64,000 bases of DNA, from NCBI GenBank assembly GCA_021613335.1, contig JAJTWR010000001.1:444001-508000 (forward strand), read 5' to 3'. The notes beneath the pieces are model-generated. The model was not told the origin of the DNA. It searched no databases and was given only the letters and a program-made list of their open reading frames with translations. Source of the stretch: Whitmania pigra (taxonomy: Eukaryota; Annelida; Clitellata; Hirudinida; Haemopidae). Shown piece after piece: positions 1-11,729 of the stretch. How positions within the stretch are numbered: the first letter of the stretch is position 1; each line of letters opens with the position of its first letter. The position numbers and the translations under genes were made by a program.

Positions 1-2
1 CG

Positions 3-230
3 AGATACCTCAACCTGATCATTGGTCTCACCAATGATTCTTGGCTCGTAAAGAGACCAGTAAGAAACAACTATCCTTTGTGTGGAATCTACCCTAAAAC
101 ACCGAGTGCTGCATCCTGGATTGAAGTCAATTGTTCTACCAAAGGAGCACAACCAGTGAGATACGTCATTGTCCAACAAACTCCACTCAACTCGTCCACT
201 GGTGGACGCTTGAGTCTGTGTGAAATTTAG
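3..230 (+). CDS. 3' terminal exon of a fucolectin-like (F5/8 type C / FTP) lectin domain protein, partial
   Basis: The window opens inside a coding exon. Reading from base 3 gives 75 residues and a TAG stop at 228-230. The segment contains TNDSW, then VRNNYPLCGIYP, then SAASWIEVNC, a beta-strand RYVIVQQT and the closing LSLCEI. This order of a W-I-x-V-x-C strand, a (R/K)YVI-hydrophobic strand and a terminal L-x-LCE(I/V) is the pattern of the C-terminal half of eel-fucolectin/tachylectin-4-type F5/8C domains, which are usually secreted and bind fucose through a calcium-stabilised beta-barrel. The N-terminal half, including the sugar-binding His/Arg residues, lies outside the window, so binding cannot be judged. 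A GT follows the stop directly, so an alternative splice donor at the domain edge cannot be excluded. Confidence 0.6.
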   Translation, partial: RYLNLIIGLTNDSWLVKRPVRNNYPLCGIYPKTPSAASWIEVNCSTKGAQPVRYVIVQQTPLNSSTGGRLSLCEI

Positions 231-955
231 GTCTTTTAAAGATGATGAAATGTGAAAATTGGATTTGAAATGAATTTCTTGGAATTTTAAAACTTACATT
301 TTGTGACCCGGTTATGAGACACAAAATCTCGGCAAATTTATTTCCCGAAATCTTTTCAAATAATTCTCAGTTTTGTAAGGTTTATTTGATGTATTCTTAC
401 AATTACCTTCATTCACCATATATTCTGTTGTTATAATCTTTATAATCATAATCATAATCGTCATTATCATTTTGCAGAATATTAATTCATCCATGTTTCC
501 TCCTTCATGCATGGATAAGATCTCATTTTGCATCAGCTCAGCAACAACTTTTATTCGGATTTTGTGATTTTGTGATTTGGATTTCTTTGTTTTTTCCTTT
601 TGCAGTAAAAAAATTAAAAAATCTTTAAAATTAAAAACTATTATTTCAGTAATGCTAAATCATTTCCAATTTGTTTAGTAAAGCATTTAATCAAAAATAA
701 TAACCATTAATTAAACTATTGCATTGATATTTAATTATTACAAATTTATTTAAAACATTAGTAAAAAACCTATTCTAAGTTAAACAGAATTTTAAGTTTT
801 TAAAACAAAATATGTTATCATATACCTCTGCTATATATATATATATCTATGATATACGACATCTAGCGACTGTTGCTTTTACCGTAGTTAGCAGGCACTC
901 TATCCTCTGAGCTAACCTGCACGCCAAGATCTTTAAGCATTATATTTACATTCAG
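231..955. other. AT-rich non-coding stretch
   Basis: No ORF with recognisable content. It holds 3' flank of the lectin exon, long A/T runs, and a short TA dinucleotide run near 834-846. It ends in a pyrimidine-poor acceptor-like TTCAG at 951-955. Confidence 0.5.
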
Positions 956-1243
956 ATGCTCAGGTGAAATGGACCAACAGTACTGGGCCCTCATTTAAAC
1001 AGAACAGTCATCCTTCTTTACCTGATAAAGTAATACTAATCCTAACAATAGACACTGAAAGTGTAACACTAAATTTGGTGAAAAGCAAACGAGATAACTT
1101 TGAGGTTATTCCAGTTGTTATTGGAGGAAAAAATAATAATGTTACAGTATGGCACCAAAAAAAAAGAGTTCAATATCATCTAGACATTGCTACTCGTTGA
1201 CATTACAGACAGCAGATCAATCTTCATACTTTGAAGATCCAAA
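956..1243 (+). pseudogene. propeptide-like exon of a reprolysin/ADAMTS-type metalloprotease, apparently frameshifted
   Basis: After an AG at 954-955 the frame encodes VKWTNSTGPSF, SHPSLPDKVILILTIDTES, VTLNLVKSKRDNFEVIPVV and a VQYHLDIATR end, then stops at 1198-1200. The wording (HPSLPDK..L.L..D....TLNL, then P-V-V, then a Y-x-x-D segment) resembles propeptides of secreted ADAM/ADAMTS-like zinc metalloproteases of invertebrates, from memory and not checked. Just after the stop, a shifted frame reads TADQSSYFEDPK and runs to a good donor (AAAG|GTAAAC at 1244). This is what would be expected next in such a propeptide (Y-F-x-D-P). So either a one/two-base indel breaks the exon or the exon structure differs. 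No catalytic HExxH segment is visible nearby. Confidence 0.35.
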
Positions 1244-2660
1244 GGTAAACATTTACTACCAGGATGACTAAAAGGTTAATTTCACCATGGCTTTGCCTGA
1301 TTTCGGCAAATGGGTATCGGAACATAAACCTAAAGAGGGTGAATTGAAAACTGAGGAGATATTTCTCTAGGAACACGACGTTTTTACTGAGTGAGATGGC
1401 CAATTTATTTATCAAATCTCTTAAATAATATAATTATAGGTACGTAAAGAGTGCAAAACTTGTTAGAAAATATTTGTGATGATTCTCTTGCTACTGTAAA
1501 TATGTATTGCCTATAAAAAAAAAATTGATGCTAAGGCTAGCCTCTTATCATCGATTGATAGCAAGAGTCGGATAGGGATCCCGAATAAGGTTCATCCACA
1601 GATGGCAATACATTTGAATTCCAAAAACTTCTGTTTCTAATGGAAAAGATTAACACTAGCCAATTTGTGGCTATTGTTTTTCTAGGACTGATTTTAATGT
1701 AATAAAAGGAATATTAACTTCGGTTAAACTTTTATTCTGGCTCAGTTTATGCCGTTATAATAATATAATATTATTATTTCTACATCGATATTAGTTAACA
1801 ATAACTTTATTCTGACAATCTGCATTCTATATCAACTACGTGATACAATCAAAAACGATAATGATAAGACCTCATTTTCTTCTGAGTCAATGCATGGGAT
1901 ACGGGTTTCTTCGTTAGAAAGATGTTTAATTGATTTGTTTGCTGCCGATGTCGTAGCAGCTGGCGAGACTGCTTTGCTTCATGTGGCCGAACGAGTTGTT
2001 TCGTTGAAGTTCGTTTGCATCGTCGCTGATTGCAGAGTCTGTTTCAGTCGCTGGTGAATCTCGGTTCGCAGACGTCAGGTTAGCTGATGACTTAATTCAT
2101 GATTCATTTGTTTAGTTAATTGTTGGAGTTATGGAATTAGTTAATTATTGGGATTAAGGCATGAAGATCGTTATTCTTTTCACTAGAGTTAAAAGTAACT
2201 TTTCATGAATTATTGAGAATTTTTTAATTGTTTTTTTTTAAAGATCAAAATTGAAATCATTAAAACGTCGTCAAACCAAAAAATTTTTTTATCAGTCATG
2301 GATATTTTGATGCAATTTAAATTCTACTGGTTTCACCTGCAGACCTCACAAGCTGCTTGCGCCTTCAGTCGTTTTTCGACCAGTAATGCGCAGTATCTTG
2401 ATAAACCTCAGTGCAGACAGGTTGACAAATAGAAATTGATTAGCTGACAAAATAACGCCTTTAATGAATCAGAAATGCATTTGTAGGTCACTTTGAACCA
2501 GCAACTCGACACGTAATCGAATATTTCTCTGATATTAATTTTAACAGCTTCAGACAAATCTTTTCAAAGAATAAAGTTAACATAGAAAAGTTCAAAAACA
2601 AAGTTTTGTTCTTGAAAAAAAAAATACAAAAATATAAATTCCAACTTGAATAACCAGATA
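1244..2660. other. intergenic, no gene recognised
   Basis: AT-rich with no long coding frame on either strand. The stretch 1930-2090 is richer in G/C (repeated GTTG/CGTTG words) and ends at CAG|GTTAGC near 2078. It could be a non-coding first exon of the following gene, but nothing proves this. Confidence 0.4.
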
Positions 2661-3946
2661 ATGGAAGAAGACCCCATAGCTAAAGACCCTTCGGCAAAAC
2701 CGGAAAACTACAACTCAACGGAAACCGAGGACAAAGAACTCGTGGACAAGAAGCCAGAGGAAAATCAAGAAAAGAAGAAAGAGGCTCCCAGCAGCAGCAG
2801 CAATAGCAGCGATGGTGGCAAAAAAGTTGACTTTGTGTCAGCAATAATTCTGTCTTGTCTCAGCTTTTGGCTCTGTGGAATTCTTTTTGGAGGAGTTGCT
2901 TTCATACTTGCTGGTGAGTAAAGCTGGCAGTGATTTAATTAATATTAGTCAAGTTCAACATACTTATCTGTATGCACTGCTAAATTATGCAAAGTATTCT
3001 ATTTGTTTACGCGATATTGTTGGTCACGTGAGTGGTTAAAAGCAGTTTGACTTTGTTTGAAATATAAAAAGATAAAAATAAGTAAGCGAATAAGTATATC
3101 ATGATGTGGACATTGTGATATGTCGCAAGATATTTCTTGCAATCGTATTTTCAAGCTACCTTCAAGCTTGTCGTCGAGTGTTTTCAGAAATGCCACAGAT
3201 GTTTCAAATAAAATCACAAAGGCTGGTTTGTTCAGATACAATCTGTGCGTTAAGTCGCAAAGAGTTGCCTGACTGACATAATCTATAACACAGATTGAAT
3301 TTAATAAAATTCAAACCGAGCCATGATCAAGCCATTTACATAGCGCCTCTTTCCAAAGTAGGGTAGTTGTTTGGTTATAGGGTTTTCACATACCACGGTT
3401 TGGTTACTAATTTTGCATATTTATTTTTGAAGCTCCCTTTGACAACAGAACAGATGTCAAGATATCGATAATCAGTTGCTTGTTGATTGTTTTGATATTT
3501 GAGATGAGGTAAAAACAGAGTCGGGGATCGAATATTTTTAACGATTTATATTTTATTTATTTATTTATTTATATTTCGAACAAGTTCAAAGGAGTTTTAA
3601 CCGTTTAAGATGACATGTACAAAAGATTATAGAGACAATAGATATATAATACAATAATATAAAAGATATATTATACTCGTTTAATTGTCATCACAGGGTA
3701 ATTAAACTTAAAATATAACCAAACTTGTCCAAGACACCTCTGCAAATGGCTAATAAACAGCATCATTGCTTTCCAGTCATTGGCAAGTACAAGGCAGACT
3801 CTGGCAATCAGGAACTAGCAGGTCGTCTCAAGATCTCTTCCTTGGTTCTGTCAATCATCGGCATCGTCATAGGATTGGCGGCTGGTGCAGCCTTCTTGAT
3901 TCTCTACTTTACCGTCTGGTCGAAGCAGACTCCCATTCACGGTTGA
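2661..3946 (+). CDS. dispanin/CD225-like two-pass membrane protein, two exons
   Basis: Predicted exons 2661-2913 and 3777-3946 (140 aa), joined at phase 1 (TTGCTG|GTGAGT ... TTTCCAG|TCATTGG). The start is the ATG at 2661. Residues 1-56 are acidic, polar and disordered (many Glu/Lys, a Ser run). Residues about 58-88 form a first hydrophobic segment (FVSAIILSCLSFWLCGILFGGVAF), then a short polar loop with Lys-Tyr-Lys and GRLK, and a second hydrophobic helix (LVLSIIGIVIGLAAGAAFLI). This TM - amphipathic loop - TM arrangement, with splicing inside the domain, is that of the CD225/dispanin family (IFITM, PRRT, TMEM233 relatives), which act in membrane trafficking and curvature. Family placement rests on topology and loose similarity. 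A similar gene lies at 25604-26585 on the other strand. A possible poly(A) signal AATAAA is at 4268-4273. Confidence 0.6.
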
Positions 3947-4686
3947 GAAGAAATGACGATGACAAGGATGTTGAAGAAATTATGGAGTTTAAAAAGTTCT
4001 TTCAAGTTAATCGGTTAAACAAAAACGTTAATGATACACTTATTACGTTTTAGTTAAGTTAGTTATGTTTGAGAGCATCTACTATATTTTATTCATCAAT
4101 TATTGAAGTTATTTGTAACTTAGTCTCAGGATGCTGTACTTAAATTCAAAGTTTCTATTTTTACAACTTTGGTAACCTCGTCACTTGAAATTACAAGGAT
4201 TTGCATCTGAAATTGATTAAATCGTCTAAATTGCCGACATTTCCTTATGTTTTGTTTTTATTTTCAAAATAAATACACAAAATTTAAGCCTCTGTGAATT
4301 AATTCCTTATAGGAAAATTATTTTCCTGTGAAATGCTAAATAGACTTAGACTGGTGCTGCTCACATGAGCCTATTATTAAATTAAAATGTTTAAAATAAT
4401 TACGTAATTAATTAATTAACTAGTGCCATTTCAGTGTAAATGTAGCGAGGCATAAACAAGGCAAGCCTGATTATCCCTATGCGCTCACAGTACAAAATCT
4501 TTTTTTTTATTACTTCACTTCTTTAGCACGAGCGTTCTTGCTGACCTTTTTGCTGTTGAAAGGCGATGAAAATCCTTTAAAAATAATCAGACCAAGCGAG
4601 ACAAGCAAGCAAGCACTACTATTACATTACATTGCCCCTTAGGCATAAAATCTTTGTTTTAAATTATAATTTAAGAAATTAAATTC
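3947..4686. other. 3' flank of dispanin-like gene and 5' flank of the PstS-like receptor gene
   Basis: Non-coding, AT-rich, with AATAAA at 4268-4273. No RNA gene or repeat family recognised. Confidence 0.4.
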
Positions 4687-7639
4687 ATGAGGCTCTACAC
4701 TTTCATTGCATTGCTATTTACAACCGCTAACGGCCAATACGATGGAAATTCTGAATTCAGCGAGCTGATAACCATCCGCGGGGCTGGTGCCACAACTGCC
4801 GCAGACTTGTTCAAGGTCTGGTCGGCTTACTACGAGTCCAGCAGGTCTGCCTTCGCCAACGTGAAAGTGGAGTACGAACCTAGAGGAAGTGCTTTAGGAA
4901 CGTCGATGCTGGAAGATGGAAAAGTCATGTTTGCTGCATCTGACAGACCGCTGACGGACTCGAGCAATCTTGGGCAGATTCCCTGCTTTGCGTGGCGAGT
5001 TGTTTCCTGATGTTGTCTGTTTAGAATAGCGATTATTGAATCACTGAAGTCCCGTATGCCATTATTTGTTTTTACAATTTCAATTCTAAATTTCATCCAA
5101 CATATTTTCATCCACACAGCGGTTTTTCTAAAATTTTGAAATATTTTCACAAAATGTTCATCCTAACCTAGCCATATTAATTAGATAATAATCACTTTAA
5201 TAATAATCATTTGTTGACAATCACTTAGTAATATGTCATTTAATAATCATCCTTTTTTTGTTAAACCAAACATTCCAATAAAAAGGAGTCTTGTATTGGC
5301 CTACAACGTGCCTGGCTTGAGCGAGTTGACTTTGACACGAGAACAAGTTGTCGGCGTCTACAACGGCAGCATCACCAACTGGAATGATACGTCTTTTCAC
5401 GCTCACAACGACCCAAATTCTCTTCCAAATGCCACCATAATTCCAGTGGCGAGGTTCGATTCTTCGGGGTCAACAAGCATTTTCACGAGGGCTCTCAGCT
5501 CATTTGATAGCAACTGGAGACGGGTATATGGTAATTTCTCGGATCGTTCTGGATGGAAAACACTCATTAAGGTAAAACTGAAATAATATGCTGCTTAAAG
5601 TTAACATCACACATCATCATCAGGTGTAATATCATCATTAGCATTGATGAAATATCATCACGACACATCAGTCTTTTTTTATTGTTATTATTTATGATTA
5701 GCCGTTTTATGAGAGGATTTCCAATGCTCTTGAGAATGGTTAGCAAAAAGCACCTCATATATTACCTGTATAAACAAGTGAACCGGGTAGCATAATGCGA
5801 TGTCCGTTATAATGCCTGCACATCTCTTTGATATAATTTGAGCACTTAAAAAAAATATAAATATAATAAAAATAATAAACTAAATAAATAGATATCACTT
5901 TTCTTGACTTTCAGACATTCGGACAAAGGACAACAGGTCTAGCGGATTTTCTGACGAACACGTTTTTCAGCATCGGTTATCTTATAACCAGCGGAGCAAC
6001 TGAAGTAGGTCTTAATTACGCAAGTATGATAAACAAAGTGGGCTATAAGGTGAAAAGCAGCAAGAAGAATTTAAACGATGTCATCGAAGCTCGAAAGACA
6101 AATCTGATCGATCAAATTCAAGAAACGTTGACCGATTGTGACTTACCAAATGCTTACCCAATCTCAACTCTCTCCTACATTCTTGTGAACACTACTGTTA
6201 CAGCAGAAGACTGTTCTTCTAACGTCGAACTTTATAGATTCTTGGACTGGACTATCAACTCAAAGTCGGCTAGGCTTAGTGCTAACTTTATGGACAGGGT
6301 TCTAATGGGAAATCTTGTCAGCAAGGCCGCTTATTCAAATGTCCTTCAAAAAATGACTTGCAACGGCTTGTCTCTTGATCGCCTGGCGAAGGCTCAAATT
6401 TATGAAGAGGAGGAATCACTGAAGACTTGGAAAACGCCCCTCATGGTGTCAATTCCGATCGTATTTGTCTGCTTCACTGTCATTGTGGCGTACGCTTCTT
6501 ACCAGAAATATCTTTACTCTAAAATGATTGACAAGGATTCGTGGAAGATCAATTTCTTCGATATAGACTTGAAACCAAAAACCGATCTTAGAAGCCAAGA
6601 AAAATGTCAAACAAAACAAACACAGCCTTCAAAAAGCATTTTGGATTACGACTCTTTATTTGCCTATTGTCACAGCCATCAATTGGGTAGTTATGAGGGA
6701 GTTTTGGTGAACTTGGGAAACTCCTTAGTGAACAAAGAACCGAATTCAAAATGGACTCGCAAGGCCTCGAAGATTCTCTTTGACCTAAAAACAATCAGCC
6801 ATTCTAATTTGGCCTCTTTTTTCGGCCTTGCTTCATCTCCGACAGCTGAGATGGTATTCGTGGAAGAGTATTGTTCCAGAGGGAATATAATCAAGCTCCT
6901 AACGGACTCTAGGTACAAAATGACGTCCTCAATCTGTTTTGCCCTCTGCAGGGACATTTGCAGTGCCATGTCCTTTCTCCACGAGAGAGATATCGTCGTT
7001 GGCATACTCCAACCCTCCTCGTGTTTAATCGATTCACGATGGACGGTCAAAATCTGCGGCTGGGAGGCGTTCAGAATCTTCGAAGCTTTGTTTTACGAAG
7101 ATTGGAGACCGCTGGTGAAATTGACTTCTAGAATTAGCTGCACAAAAAACATTCTCGGCGAACTAAAGGTCAAAATCGAATCGACCTGCGAAACTGAAAG
7201 GATTCAATATTTTAACTTCTGGTTAGCACCTGAAATCATCTCCTCGAACTATAACCAGGAACCGAACAAGTCGACAGACGTTTACAGCTTCGGTGTTATC
7301 ATGTTGGCAATCTTCGGCAAATATTTTCAGAAGCATGGCGTCTTAAAATTTTCTCATCAGGCTGGTCCAGGCGTCTTGGAAAAGTTAGCATCGTTGAATC
7401 TTGAAATGTCATGCGAACAAGTTCCGGAAAAGATATGCAACCTGGTCAATTTGTGTTGCAACGCCGAACCTGATCTGAGACCGAAATTCGAAAGCTTGAT
7501 TTCCACACTCAGAAGTTGCGACGTTAATCCAAATTTCAACGTTCTAGACCACATCATGGATCACTATGAGCATGTGTCGGATAAAAATCTTATGGAGGTC
7601 ATCCACTGTGATGCCGCTAGCGTTGAAGTGACAGTTTAA
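4687..7639 (+). CDS. receptor with PstS-type phosphate-binding ectodomain, single TM helix and guanylyl-cyclase-type kinase-homology domain (no cyclase)
   Basis: Predicted exons 4687-4991, 5286-5571 and 5915-7639 join in frame to 771 aa. Residues 1-16 are a signal peptide. Residues about 27-340 match the type II periplasmic phosphate-binding protein PstS: GAGATTAADLFKVW, FAASDRPLTD, LAYNVPG, GVYNGSITNWND, R158-F-D160-S-S-G163-S (cf. R-S-D-G-S-G-T in bacteria), SIGY, and AYPISTLSYILV. Residues about 371-395 are one transmembrane helix. From SWKINFFDIDL (about 406) to the end is the kinase-homology domain of receptor guanylyl cyclases: FDLKTISHSNL, VEEYCSRGN, SSCLIDSRWTVKI, LAPEI, DVYSFGV and NVLDHIMDHYEHV. 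HRD is replaced by VGI (559-561) and DFG by CGW (578-580), so it is a pseudokinase. A stop follows within the linker where the cyclase coiled coil would start. The first donor (GC|GTGGCG) is weak but the joint restores PstS similarity. AATAAA is at 7898-7903. Confidence 0.8.
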
Positions 7640-8160
7640 ACAAAGTGCGCAACAATGGCACATTGGGTGACATAAATGAACTACATTTGCATTTTATTTT
7701 TTAGCTGTTTTTTAGCTTTTGCGGACATTATAAATTTGATTTGTGTGTTTTATTAACGTCCATTTCTTAACTAGATGATTAGGTGGAAATGCCGATCTTG
7801 CGAAACCCAGTAAAGGATGCTTGGCAACAAACTGGCGTTACAGTATTGCAATATACTTTTATGAATTAAAAACAAAATTTTAAACTAGCAAACTTCAAAT
7901 AAATTGCAGAAATCGTGTTTGATTATTATTTTAATATTTTATATAATAAATTTCAGAGATTTATTTTGAGTTTTTAAATAGACAGATTTTTTAAGCAAAA
8001 ACAAATAGCGAATTAAAAAAAAATTAAACTCAATAAATATTTCAATTTATTACAATTTTTAGTTCAATCCCAAAACATAAACAACAAAAATGCCCACCGC
8101 TTTTTCTAACTTATAATTGTGACTACATGGACCAGTGGGTCTGCCCTGAGCTTGTTAATC
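7640..8160. other. 3' flank of the receptor gene
   Basis: AT-rich, containing AATAAA at 7898-7903. I looked here for a guanylyl cyclase catalytic domain continuing the preceding gene and found none; all frames are closed. Confidence 0.6.
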
Positions 8161-9926
8161 ATGCACGTTGAGATACCGGCTTATCAGAAAGTTTTCGGAA
8201 AACACGAGAAACATTCATTTACGGTGAGTTTATGAAGTTTAAAAAATACCAGGAACTAAATGAGATTTCGGAAATGTGTAGGTATTAATTGCGTTCGCTC
8301 TAATGAACTTTTAATGTTTAAGCTTTCACGATTAGTTTCACATTTGTTTTCATTGGCATCAAAATTAAATTCTTAAAATATTAAAATAATGGCTTTCCTC
8401 AAGGTTTTTCAAATAGATGTGTTCTATAACGAAAGGCATCATACTGTTTTCAAGAGGTACACAGAATTTGACAGACTAAATTCTAAACTGGTATGCATGC
8501 AAGTTTTTCTTTTGTCAATATTCTCTATTTTTTATTTATTTCAAATTTTATTTCCAAAATTTCCTAAAGTTTTAAACTTGTTACTAGTAAATGTTTAAAT
8601 GGTAGGGTTTAAGTGATATAACTATTTATTTGCTCCCTTTTTGTCACGATTCTCAGATCCAAAACAAAATCAGCGTCCCAACCTTTCCGGGAAAAACTGT
8701 TCTCAAGTGGAGTCCAAAAACGTTGGAATATCGAAGACAAGTATTCGAGGATTATTTGAATGTAGGCATTAACAGGAGTATTGGTGCATGAGTCTGTAAT
8801 CTTAGAAATATCCCTTAATAACCGCTTAATGTCATGGTATAAGATACATATTATAATGGGCGTATTATCGCAGGGAAATAGGCTCTACAGAATGGTAATA
8901 TTAATCATAATAATAATAACATTATATTAATGTATATTATTAAATAACAATATCATTAAGATTAATTAAATGCAATAATTATAAATATAAAATAAGTATA
9001 ACATAAAAATGGAATTTGTATTGCTACGCATGATGAATGCGTAAATGTTATACCTTTTTAAAAGCTTGCATTCATATTATTACTTCAGTTTGGATGATGC
9101 CAGTAACTTATAGACTTATATGCAAAAATATCACATGTCATCAATAATTATTATATAATATTATTATAATAAATTAACAATAAAAAAGTGTAATTTGAAT
9201 GTTTTTTTTTCTCTAAAATGTCAGATATTCCTAAAAAGGCCCATTGTACCGGAAGAGATCCTAATTTTTCTTCAGGCTGACCAACGCAGCCCTGAAAGGT
9301 CAACGACTGAATATTCACCATGCGTTAATTAATATTTGATTGTCGTTAATAAATTAAACAACATGTTGTTATTTATTCTATCGATTTAATGTTTAGCTTG
9401 TTATTCATCAACTGTAGTTTATATATAATAATAATAATTATGATTTTGTTTAAAACTTTATTTTACATTTGAAAATAAAATATTAAAAATTAGTAACATC
9501 ACATTTAGCACAATAAATAATACAACTAACCAATTAACCAACCGTATCTCGTCATTAGTTTAGCTACACCTGGATTGGTCTACAGAGAATTTTCCAGGAC
9601 ACCTGTCAGAATTGATCAATCAGTCGTGGCATTCCAACAAGACTTGAGACTTTCAGAAAATGGTCGAGGTAATCATTGCGATCCACGTGCAATTTCGACG
9701 TTGCATCTATCTGCGATACCTGCATATATATATATATATATATATATCTTGCTGCTATCATTATTGTTGTTGACTTATTCATGACTTGAATTAATTAAAC
9801 GATGATATGTTATTTGAATTTTATGATTTTTATTAATTATTTATAACTTTATTTTGAAATCTTTCAGGAAACATGTCTGACAGTGTAGTATCAGGAGTTC
9901 TCCAGGCTTACTACGATCATGTCTGA
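8161..9926 (+). CDS. SNX24-like: PX-domain sorting nexin of the SNX22/SNX24 type, complete, six exons
   Basis: Predicted exons 8161-8223, 8404-8490, 8657-8761, 9225-9298, 9586-9668 and 9868-9926 join in frame to 156 aa (vertebrate SNX24 is about 170). The protein starts MHVEIPAYQ and runs into a PX domain: FTVFQIDVFYNERHHTVFKRYTEF, whose R-Y-T-E-F provides the phosphoinositide 3-phosphate-binding Arg. A P-x-x-P-like VPTFPGKTV loop, the YRRQVFEDYLN helix and FLKRPIVPEEIL follow. The tail (DSVVSGVLQAYYD) matches the conserved C-terminus of SNX22/24 (VVIEGVLHGIFY). Members of this group consist of little more than a PX domain and associate with endosomal membranes. All donors are GT and acceptors AG. 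Choosing between SNX22 and SNX24 is not possible from this alone. Confidence 0.85.
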
Positions 9927-11729
9927 CGAGTTTATTATTATTAATAGTTATTAATCATAATTTATTATTATTATTTAAGTTTCTTGTTATATTGATTATG
10001 GTTATTGCAGACTGTTGCAAGTGTAAAATTATTTTGGCGATTATTGTAACAATGATAGCCATCTTTCATAAGCAGTATTGGAAACCTAGCTGATATTACC
10101 TTTTGTATGTCTATTATCATAAGTCCTGGATATGCACCAATATGTTTGATTGATTGGGATACCAATGTGATTGATTGATTTATTGTGATACCTACATGTT
10201 TGATTGATTGGGATACCAATGTGATTGATTGATTGATTGATTTTTTGTGATACCTACATGTTTGATTGATTGGGATAATGTGAATGGTGTTCTGCAATGC
10301 AATGCATTGTCATTTTGTTTTTTCAGCTTGGCTCTGACAATTTACTTTGGAATTGTCTGTCAAGATTTTGAAATTTATCGTATTTTAGTTGATTAAGATA
10401 GTTACCTGATAATAATATTAATGTTAATAATAATAATTTATAATAATAATAATAATACAAGCTTACTTTGGGAATTGTGAATTTTTGTCAATTTTCTTTG
10501 ATGACTGTGTAACTTATATCAATTTGAAATGATAAATGTTGTCGTTTGGACATCATAATAATCCTACATTTTAATTTTAAGCAATTCATTGCAATTTTTA
10601 TTTACAATATTATTTAGTGTGATTATCAACTGTGGTTGTTCGGTGTGGGTATATTATTTATGTCATATTTATTTATATGTCAAATATAATTTTTTTTAAA
10701 TTATCATTATCATCATTATATTATACGGTTGAGTGATTTTAATACCGAAATGCAGCTTGTACTAACTTGACCCTGTATCGACCATGCTTGCGCCGAACGG
10801 AGATTTGTTACATAAATTATGTTAAGTTGTTACATTACATTTAGTGGTAAATTATTTTTGTACTGCTCTTTGAAAGCTAATTATTTTGGATTTGGATAAT
10901 TATTATATCAGACAGAACTGCATGAAACAATCAAAAAGAAATATTGTTATAACCAGGACAGTATGTTAGAGAGTTGTTTCGTGCGCGTTATATGCATGTA
11001 TTCCAGGCTAATGAGCTGAATTTAATTAACATTTATTCTCTCTCATGCTCCTCCCATTTTATTATAATTATTGGGTTATGACGTTCATGAATAATTAACG
11101 ATTCGGCCTGAATGATTAACCAGACGTTCGGTTTCACCACTCTCTTGAGGCTGCAAATTCCTATCAACTTAATAATAATAAATTAAATAATTATCATTCA
11201 GAGGATTGACTATTTTTATGGCAATGTTTTAAGGGTGACATTACTAAGCTAAAAAATATATATAATAGATATTTCTTCTTTTTTTCTTGATTAATTAAGA
11301 AAGTTCAAAACCATTCAGAAGGCCATCAATTCGTCCTTGAATGTTCATAAATTATTTTCTGATGCCACTTGCTGAATTTTTATGTCTCAACGAAGAACTT
11401 GAGATTTTATTGGTGTGGATTGTTACGACCGATTTGAATACTACTTGCTTGAATTTTTAAAACGTTTCGAAGGTAAATGCAATTGGAACGTCTTGATAGA
11501 ATTTGTTTATAATTAACAGAAAACTTATTGGGAGCATTTGTTCCAATTTTGTTCAAATTAATTGATGTCCATTAAACTTTTTTTTTTTTGAAGTCTTTGA
11601 AAGTATTTTCGAACGATTACTATAATTTATTAAACAACTTTCATTGCTAACAGGAAACAAATGTGCAAATAACAATTATCATTGACTCGAGTTAATAAAG
11701 AAATTGAACTGTCAATCAAAAATTCAGCA
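9927..11729. other. intergenic region between convergent genes, with tandem repeats
   Basis: Lies between the ends of the sorting-nexin gene (plus) and PDCD7 (minus). AT-rich, with AAT/ATT runs near 9933-9975 and 10414-10455 and a GATT-based tandem repeat at 10137-10280. No gene recognised. Confidence 0.5.
10137..10280. repeat. GATTGATTGG-based tandem repeat, about 2.6 copies
   Basis: The unit TGTTTGATTGATTGGGATACC...GTGATACCTACA recurs starting near 10142, 10196 and 10258. Unit lengths are about 54 and 62 bases; the 8-base difference is two extra GATT steps, as expected from replication slippage. Confidence 0.8.

Noticed and set aside
4830..5150. Minus-strand ORF opposite the receptor's first exon
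   Set aside because: Shadow of the plus-strand coding exon, extending into its intron.
7640..8160. Possible continuation of the receptor gene into a cyclase domain
   Set aside because: All frames are closed, and the sorting-nexin gene starts at 8161.
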